NCBI GenBank assembly: GCA_038373865.1
Contig: JAXGGA010001139.1
Location: 103,551 to 167,550, forward strand
Direction: 5' to 3'
Length of the DNA: 64,000 nt
From: Uloborus plumipes
Lineage: Eukaryota > Arthropoda > Arachnida > Araneae > Uloboridae
A program made the translations under genes and the position numbers. Below the pieces are notes generated by a model. The model saw nothing but the letters and a program-made list of their open reading frames with translations, was not told the DNA's origin and made no database searches. Positions 57,646 through 64,000 of this stretch are shown piece after piece (the first letter of the stretch is position 1; every line of letters begins with the position of its first letter).

Positions 57646-58474
57646 GTAAGTTAGTTAAACAATGAATTATCTATAATTACCAATTTATGACACATTACTT
57701 ATTACTTTCTAAACTCATAAATTAGTGTTTTGTCATACACACACAACAAATATATAAACGATATACGCAGAAAAAATAGCATAATACTAACAATATAATA
57801 GACTACATTTTTACGTGAATGTTGTAATTAATTGTATTATTTTCCAAACGTGTTAATTCACTTTTGTATGATAATAACAGTTATTACTTCACATTTATTT
57901 TTTCGCGACAGTTCTTTAATACAAAGTAAAGTAAAAAAAAATAGCTGAATAGTTTTGACACATAATTCATACATTTTTCAATAATAACTGAAATTACATT
58001 GTAATTTTTACAAGAAACGTCAATACCCAAAACAAATTAGCTGGTATTTTAAGACCAAGTTTTGACGATAAAATTGATTGAGTACTGTAGTAATTATTAT
58101 CATTTCAGACACAAATTGAATTTCTTTTGTTGTTACGGCTCGAATATGTGAATCTTCATTAATACTTGTCAAATTCCAGCAGAACTAGAGACGAGCCGAA
58201 AGGATTACATTACATTAACCTTAAACCTAATAATGTAATACACATATCACACTATTGTGCTTCAAAAGTATTTCCACATAATTTATTAAATAGTTTAAGT
58301 GGACATTTATGCACACAAAATTTCGCAGCTATTTAAAAAGAAAAAAAAGTTTTTACAATTGTTATAACATATCCACAGTTATGGAAAAATATTGAAAAGA
58401 AATAATACAAATTGTCTCAAAGTTTTTGGATTGACTTTATTACCTGATGTACAAGTATGAAGTGTGGATTTCAG

Positions 58475-58569
58475 GCTGTAGATGCTGCACCAGTGCAGTT
58501 TGTAAAATGAAGGGTTTACGCTTCGCTATTTGTCAGTGCCATCAGCAACTTTTTGCCGTGAACGACTGA
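58475..58569 (+). CDS. Candidate cysteine-rich terminal exon C
   Basis: After an acceptor GGATTTCAG the sequence joins in phase 1 to exon 3 and stays open for 31 codons to TGA (58,567-58,569). It has the cysteine pattern C-x-CC-x4-C-x9-C-x-C (CRCCTSAVC then ICQC), so six cysteines lie in a small basic peptide. Six cysteines after a signal sequence and an acidic pro-region fit the general plan of secreted disulfide-rich arthropod peptides (defence, signalling or venom-like); no specific family is recognised. An AATAAA lies at about 58,792, already close to a decayed mariner fragment. It may be a chance frame. Confidence 0.35.
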
Positions 58570-58639
58570 TAAATTAGAAAAGTATGCGCACAGTTTTGTA
58601 TTGTTGAATTCAATGTGTCGAAATTTATACAAAAAAAGA

Positions 58640-58760
58640 GAATTCGTCGACAGTGACAATTTCTCTGCATTCATCTTGATAAAACTGCTACCGAATCAAG
58701 CCAATTACCTCGATAAACTTATGATGGACATGCTTCATTGATCAATACGTGCAAATGATG
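58640..58760 (+). repeat. Diverged duplicate of 56,920-57,030
   Basis: About 110 bp around GACAGTGAYAATTTC and CTACYGAATCAAGCC are roughly 70% alike between the two places, in direct orientation, and both give a DSDNF..AF..KLL.NQA reading. The shared ancestor may be an exon or a transposon piece. Confidence 0.6.
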
Positions 58761-58779
58761 CTTTTGGCTTCCCAAATTT

Positions 58780-59231
58780 TGTAAACTTGGAATAAAAATG
58801 ATGCTCCCTGCATGAGGAGAACGCAAGAGCGTGGTCTGTTGGGAACAATTAAAAGCTAGGGAAACGGGCAATTCTTAACGTTACCAGGAGCAATAGAGCG
58901 ATCTGAGTGATTCCTGCTTTTTAAAAAGGCCAGAATGCAGAAGGAGGCTGCTCGAAGTCATTATTCTTCCTGATCAATGCTTCACAACTTCAGAAAACGA
59001 GCACTTAGCTAGGAAGTTCTATTCCATATACCAGACGGTGCTTTCCAATTACCACTTGTTTGCCTCGATGGCTCCGCCACTTACTGAGCATCCTTTCGAT
59101 TAGTACGAAGATGTGCTAAGTTATTCGGTGAACTGTTTATGGCAAAGAGGAAAATCTCTACTTACATGGTGTTCACAACTTGTCCGAAAGATTAAGGAGA
59201 CGCATGATAAGCAATAGAGCATATTTTAAAT
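58780..59231 (+). pseudogene. Decayed mariner transposase C-terminal part
   Basis: Across frameshifts the plus strand reads RYQEQ, LKRPECRRR, VIILPDQ, a broken YSPD..SNYHLFASM, HPFD and GVHNLSERLRRR, ending at a stop after AYFK. This matches the order of mariner transposase blocks (RYxxQL, KRPEW, VILLHDNARPH, PYSPDLAPSDYHLF, LPERW, YFE). The family is firm, but the copy is old and inactive. It lies in the intron between micro-exons 3 and 4. Confidence 0.7.
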
Positions 59232-59382
59232 GAAAACCTTTTTATCCTTCTTCCGAAGTTAACTTGCGTTTTTAGAAAAAAAAATCATACTTCATATTTG
59301 TACATCGGGTATTAACTTGATTAATAATCAATAGCCGTGATTTTCAATAATTCTTTTTTTTTCTTCACTTTCTCAATTGTAG

Positions 59383-59409
59383 CTGATGCTGATGCAGCAA
59401 CCGTATCAA
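59383..59409 (+). CDS. Micro-exon gene, exon 4 (27 nt)
   Basis: Acceptor TCTCAATTGTAG and donor CAA|GTAAAT bound a 27-nt phase 1-1 exon. It encodes A-D-A-D-A-A-T-V-S, an acidic alanine-rich segment like exon 3. It ends in phase 1, so the gene must continue. A weak acceptor at about 59,708 (TTTTGTAG) would add four residues and a stop; otherwise the next exon is past the transposons or beyond the window. Confidence 0.55.
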
Positions 59410-59827
59410 GTAAATATTATACTTATTTTTTATTACAACATAAGTAAATATAAATGCGAAATGTGTTCTCTTATTTGTATATATATACCATACATATATG
59501 CTTTTGCAGACGAAATAATCCGTTGTTGATACATTTTGCCATATCATATAATAGTTTGGTAAATACTTGTTAATAAATCAGTCAGACTGAAGTTATTAGG
59601 CTAAAAAATGATATTGTTGAATAATCATTTCGTCAAATTTCAAGTGATGACGACTGCATGATGCAATAATTAAACACTTGGGTAACTTGCACGTCCGTAT
59701 TTTGTAGGCCTACGAACAGACTAAAACATTTGCGAGTCAATATGGAACAACATTGTTTCGTTTCTCAGTATTATGAAACTAGTTAAAGAAGAAGTTCTCT
59801 CAGAGATAAGTTTAGCATCAAGCTGCG

Positions 59828-59848
59828 ATATATATATATATATATATA
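59828..59848. repeat. (TA)n microsatellite, left flank of inverted-repeat chain
   Basis: A run of TA directly abuts the CAGGGTG end of the foldback element. A matching TA run is found at the other side of the chain. Confidence 0.9.
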
Positions 59849-61767
59849 CAGGGTGAGTTCGATTGAATCTGCCATACGAAAAGGGGTGATAGAAGAGCCC
59901 AAGTGGAGTATAGAACCACCCATTAGCGGTGTCAATTCGTAACCGTAACCGAATTATGGTATATTTAAGGAAAATTCGCAAAAAAACAAAATTCTGAGAA
60001 AAAGATCAATTTCTGAAGTTCCTGTTGGATCTACGCACAAAATAAGCACATATTTCGAAAGAGCAGAAAAAATCCTTTAAAATGACATCTTTTTCATCAA
60101 GATAGTCGCACTTTATAGCGAGTTACAAGCTTTCAAACACTGGAAGCACTCAAAAATGAAATTTCATCAAACTTTTCAGTCAAAAATTTCAGAAACAACC
60201 GTATGAGCTACAACCGGTCAAATGCACCAAAAACTTTCCCATTTCACTAGCTTTCAGATGATACAACAGAAAATCATATTGGGCTTCAAGTTCAGCAGAT
60301 ATTCTGGCTTTTGTTTGAAACAGTATGAAAATCGTCCTTTGTCAGAATATGGAAACCAGCAAAGAGTCAGACTTTTATGTTCTAAATTTTCTATTTCATG
60401 TAAGTATACTGGTTTATTTATTCGAGAAAAGGAAAATTTTATAACAAAATATTAAATTGTAACACTTTATTAAATTAATAATCACAAGAGAAGATAACAC
60501 GTAGAAACAAAGGCAGCATTACTTTAACGCGCTTTTCACAAAAAAAAAAAAAATCAAAATTAAATGAGATACACTAACATCTATGAGTACATTTACATGT
60601 AAGCAATCCTCAAAATTTCCCAGAGCTACTGGAATTATCATCCCCCACACCTGATAAATGCCCTTGGCCTTTTAAGAGCGAGAACTACCGTCGCTCTCTA
60701 TGAAATTTCATTTCATAGAGTCCATTCATCCTGTCATTTGGGTCCTATTCCTTGGCCACCTAGATCACCAGACCTGACGCCAGTGAACTTCTTTGTTTGG
60801 GGATTCTTGAAACAATCAGTTTATAGCTCAGATGCAACCAGTTTGCAGGACTTGCGCATTTGGCTTGATGGAGCAGTAGCAAAAGTGAGAAATGAAATTT
60901 CATTGAGAGCGACGGTAGTTTTTGCTCTTAAAAGGCCAAGGGCATCTATCTGGTGTGGGGGATGATAATTTCAGTAGCTCTGGGAAATGTTGAGGATTGT
61001 TTACATGTAAATGTACTCATAGATATTAGTGTAACTCATTTAATTTTGATTTTTTTTTTTTTTTTTTTTTTTTTTTGTGAAAAGCGCGTTAAGGTAATGC
61101 TGCCTTTGTTTCTACGTGTTGTTATCTTCTCTTGTGATTATTAACTTAAAGTGTTACAATTTAATATTTAGTTATAAAATTTTCCGTTTCTCGAATAAAT
61201 AAACCAGTACACTTACATGAAATAGAAAATTTAGAACATAAAAGTCTGACTCTTTGCTGGTTTCCATATTCTGACAAAGGACGATTTTCATACTGTTTCA
61301 AACAAAAGCCAGAATATCTGCTGAACTTGAAGCCCAATATGATTTTCTGTTGTATCATCTGAAAGCTAGTGAAATGAGAAAGTTTTTGGTGCATTTGACC
61401 GGTTGTAGCTCATACGGTTGTTTCTGAAATTTTTGACTGAAAAGTTTGATGAAATTTCATTTTTGAGTGCTTCCAGTGTTTGAAAGCTTGTAACTCGCTA
61501 TAAAGTGCGACTATCTTGATGAAAAAGATGTCATTTTAAAGGATTTTTTCTGCTTTTTCGAAATATGTGCTTATTTTGTGCGTAGACCCAACAGGAACTT
61601 CAGAAATTGGTCTTTTTCTCAGAATTTTGTTTTTTTGCGAATTTTCCTTAAATATACCATAACTCGGTTACGGTTACGAATTGACACCGCTAATGGGTGG
61701 TTCTATACTCCACTTGGGCTCTTCTATCACACCTTTTCGTATGGCAGATTCGATCAAACTCACCCTG
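59849..61767. mobile_element. Foldback mariner-type element, copy 1 (1.9 kb)
   Basis: Two arms of about 860 bp form a near-perfect inverted repeat starting CAGGGTGAGTTCGATTGAAT (59,849) and ending with its complement at 61,767. They enclose a short centre (about 60,716-60,890) that holds a transposase fragment. Inner arm sequence includes matched GAAATTTCATTTC/GAAATGAAATTTC segments. The left flank is TA; the right end meets copy 2 directly. Confidence 0.9.
60738..60965 (+). pseudogene. Mariner-type transposase fragment in copy 1
   Basis: The fragment encodes WPPRSPDLTPVNFFVWGFLK. This corresponds to the SPDLTPLDFFLWG block holding the third catalytic aspartate of a mariner-type DDE transposase, followed by VAKVRNEI. 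The usual D is N here. Only about 60 residues of transposase remain, and the frame then runs into the arm. Confidence 0.75.
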
Positions 61768-63584
61768 TGTAACCGAGTAATATTATATTTAAGAAAAATT
61801 CGCAAAAAAACAAAATTTTGAGAAAAAGACCAGTTTCTGAACTTCCTGTCGGACCTACATACAAAACAAGTACATATTTAGAAAGAGCAGACAAAATCCT
61901 TTAAAATGACACTTTTTTCATCAAAATAGTCGCACTTCACAGTGAGTTACAAGCTTTGAAACACTGGAAATACTCAAAAATGAAATTTCATCAAACTTTT
62001 CAGTCAAAAATTTCAGAAACAACCTTATGAGCTACAACCGGTCAAATGCACCAAAAACTTTCCTATTTCACTAGCTTTCAGATGATACAACAGAAAATCA
62101 TATTGGGCTTCAAGTTCAGCAGATATTCTGGCTTTTGTTTGAAACAGTATGAAAATCGTCCTTTGTCAGAATATGGAAACCAGCAAAGAGTCAGACTTTT
62201 ATGTTCTAAATTTTCTATTTCATGTTAGTGTACTGGTTTATTTATTCAAGAAAAGTAAAATTTTTATAACTAAATATTAAATTGTAACACTTTATTAAAT
62301 TAATAATCACAAGAGAAGGTAACAACACGTAGAAACAAAGGCAGCATTACTTTAATGCGCTTTTCACAAAAAAAAAAAAAAAAAATCAAAATTAAATGAG
62401 TTACACTAACATCTATGAGTACATTTACATGTAAGCAATCCTCAAAATTTCCCAGAGCTACTGGAATTACCATCCCCCACACCGGATAGATGCCCTTGGC
62501 CTTTTAAGAGCGAGAACTACCGTCACTCTCTATGAAATTTCATTTCATAGAGTCCATTCATCCTGTCATTTGGGTCCTATTCCTTGGCCACCTAGATCAC
62601 CAGACCTGACGCCAGTGAACTTCTTTGTTTGGGGATTCTTGAAACAAGCAGTTTACTGCTCAGATGCAACCAATTTGCAGGACTTGCGCATTTGGCTTGA
62701 TGGAGCAGTAGCAAAAGTGAGAAATGAAATTTCATTGAGAGCGACGGTAGTTTTTGCTCTTAAAAGGCCAAGGGCATCTATCCGGTGTGGGGGATGATAA
62801 TTTCAGTATCTCTGGGAAATTTTGGGATTGTTTACATGTAAATGTACTCATAGATGTTAGTGTAACTCATTTAATTTTGTTATTTCTTTGTGAAAAGCGC
62901 GTTAAAGTAATGCTTCCTTTGTTTCTACGTGTGTTATCTTCTCTTGTGATTATTAATTTAATAAAGTGTTACAATTTAATATTTAGTTATAAAATTTTCC
63001 TTTTCTTGAATAAATAAACCAGTTCACTTACATGAAATAGAAAATTTAGAACATAAAAGTCCGACTCTTTGCTGGTTTCCATATTCTGACAAAGGACGAT
63101 TTTCATACTGTTTCAAACAAAAGCCAGAATATCTGCTGAACTTGAAGCCCAATATGATTTTCTGTTGTATCATCTGAAAGCTAGTGAAATGGGAAAGTTT
63201 TTGGTGCATTTGACCGGTTGTAGCTCATACGGTTGTTTCTGAAATTTTTGACTGAAAAGTTTGATGAAATTTCATTTTTGAGTGTTTCCAGTGTTTGAAT
63301 GCTTGTAACTCACTGTGAAGTGCGACTATCTTGATGAAAAACGTGTCATTTTAAAGGATTTTGTCTGTTCTTTCCAAATATGTACTTATTTTTGTATGTA
63401 GGTCCGACAGGAAGTTCAGAAACTGGTCTTTTTCTCAAAATTTTGTTTTTTTTGCGAATTGTTCTTAAATATAATATTACTCGGTTACGGTTAAGAATTG
63501 ACACCGCTAATGGGTGGTTCTATACTCCACTTGAGCTCTTCTATCACCCCTTTTCGTATGGCAGATTCGATCAAACTCACCCTG
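61768..63584. mobile_element. Foldback mariner-type element, copy 2 (outer left end missing)
   Basis: Same arms and centre as copy 1. The left arm lacks roughly the outer 95 bp and begins in the sequence equivalent to AACCGAATTATGG. The right arm is complete and ends CACCCTG at 63,584, followed by a TA run (63,585-63,602). Left arm, centre and right arm of copy 2 are all collinear with copy 1. Confidence 0.88.
62570..62797 (+). pseudogene. Mariner-type transposase fragment in copy 2
   Basis: Near-identical to the fragment in copy 1, with the same N replacing the catalytic D in the SPDLTPVNFF block. Confidence 0.75.
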
Positions 63585-63602
63585 TATATATATATATATA
63601 TA
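63585..63602. repeat. (TA)n microsatellite, right flank
   Basis: TA run directly after the foldback chain; partner of the run at 59,828. Confidence 0.9.
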
Positions 63603-64000
63603 AAGGGAGTGGGGCAATTTCCAAGAAATATTTGGTTTTTAATAGTTTAAAAATTTCCCAAATTCACAACAAATTCATTTAAAATCATCTTTGAAAAATA
63701 ATATAAACTATCTGCGTTTTAAATTAAAGTTTCCCAAGTAAACTGAACTGACTTTTTTTGGCATAAAAAAAATCATCAACCATGACACTTATCCAATTAA
63801 AAAATTTTCCCGATTTATTTACCATAGTTCCATTGTTAAAAAAAATGTGTATACAAAACCAAAATACATGAAAAGAGAATTATCAAATACATACAAGATA
63901 ACCAATTCTATGATGCCATGATGCCATTAATGCTGTTTTTAAAAGTGATATTATTTTTTATTTGTAATTGGCTTTTCAAACATGCAAGGCCCCAAAAAAA
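63603..64000. other. Window end, nothing recognised
   Basis: AT-rich and no supported exon. A continuation of the micro-exon gene was looked for and not seen. Confidence 0.35.

Noticed and set aside
59721..63682. Repeated 60-87-codon frames (MHQKLSHFTS type) as a gene family
   Set aside because: They lie in the arms of foldback elements and recur on both strands only because the arms are inverted repeats.

Overview
The window is AT-rich animal DNA and almost certainly arthropod. The one conserved protein-coding gene is a class A G-protein-coupled receptor on the minus strand. Its spliced exons read as a pyrokinin/CAPA (neuromedin-U-like) neuropeptide receptor, a type with arthropod orthologues. 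The transposon load (Tc1/mariner, hAT, TTAA-target elements, an RNase H-bearing LINE, tRNA-derived SINEs) fits an arthropod; a chelicerate such as a spider is plausible but not shown by the sequence.

Layout. 1-24.7 kb is repeat-dominated: hAT-like MITEs; a 1.24-kb inverted-repeat element with a CTAA duplication; a decayed coding transposon (about 5.0-6.7 kb); a 150-bp perfect hairpin; a 5'-truncated LINE with an 11-bp target duplication (9,392-11,500); and a TTAA-flanked element (15,877-19,768) carrying a nested 2.5-kb palindrome. Two more terminal-inverted-repeat elements follow (19,787-20,408 and 20,615-21,278). 24.7-29.9 kb holds four receptor exons joined by phase-1 introns that also contain tandem duplications. 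The exon for TM1-TM2 is not visible and probably lies beyond 64 kb. 30-52 kb is gene-poor: SINEs, two copies of an element built from short GTAAGTG-type repeats, a 700-bp TTAA MITE, foldback repeats, a decayed Tc1-like transposase, an almost intact 1.4-kb Tc1/mariner element with one premature stop, and a long GT microsatellite.

52.3-59.4 kb on the plus strand holds the most unusual gene. A good TATA promoter leads to a signal-peptide exon that ends in phase 1. Micro-exons of 21, 33 and 27 nt follow, all phase 1-1, so each can be included or skipped without changing frame. Two possible terminal exons lie among them, one of them cysteine-rich, and both match in phase. This is a small secreted peptide gene of unknown function. 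59.85-63.58 kb is a chain of long inverted repeats: two foldback copies of a dead mariner-type element, inserted into a TA microsatellite.

No RNA gene other than SINE tRNA-like heads, and no CRISPR, was seen. Exon boundaries were deduced by eye from splice consensus and reading phase, and transposon superfamily labels come from terminal repeats, target duplications and residual motifs.
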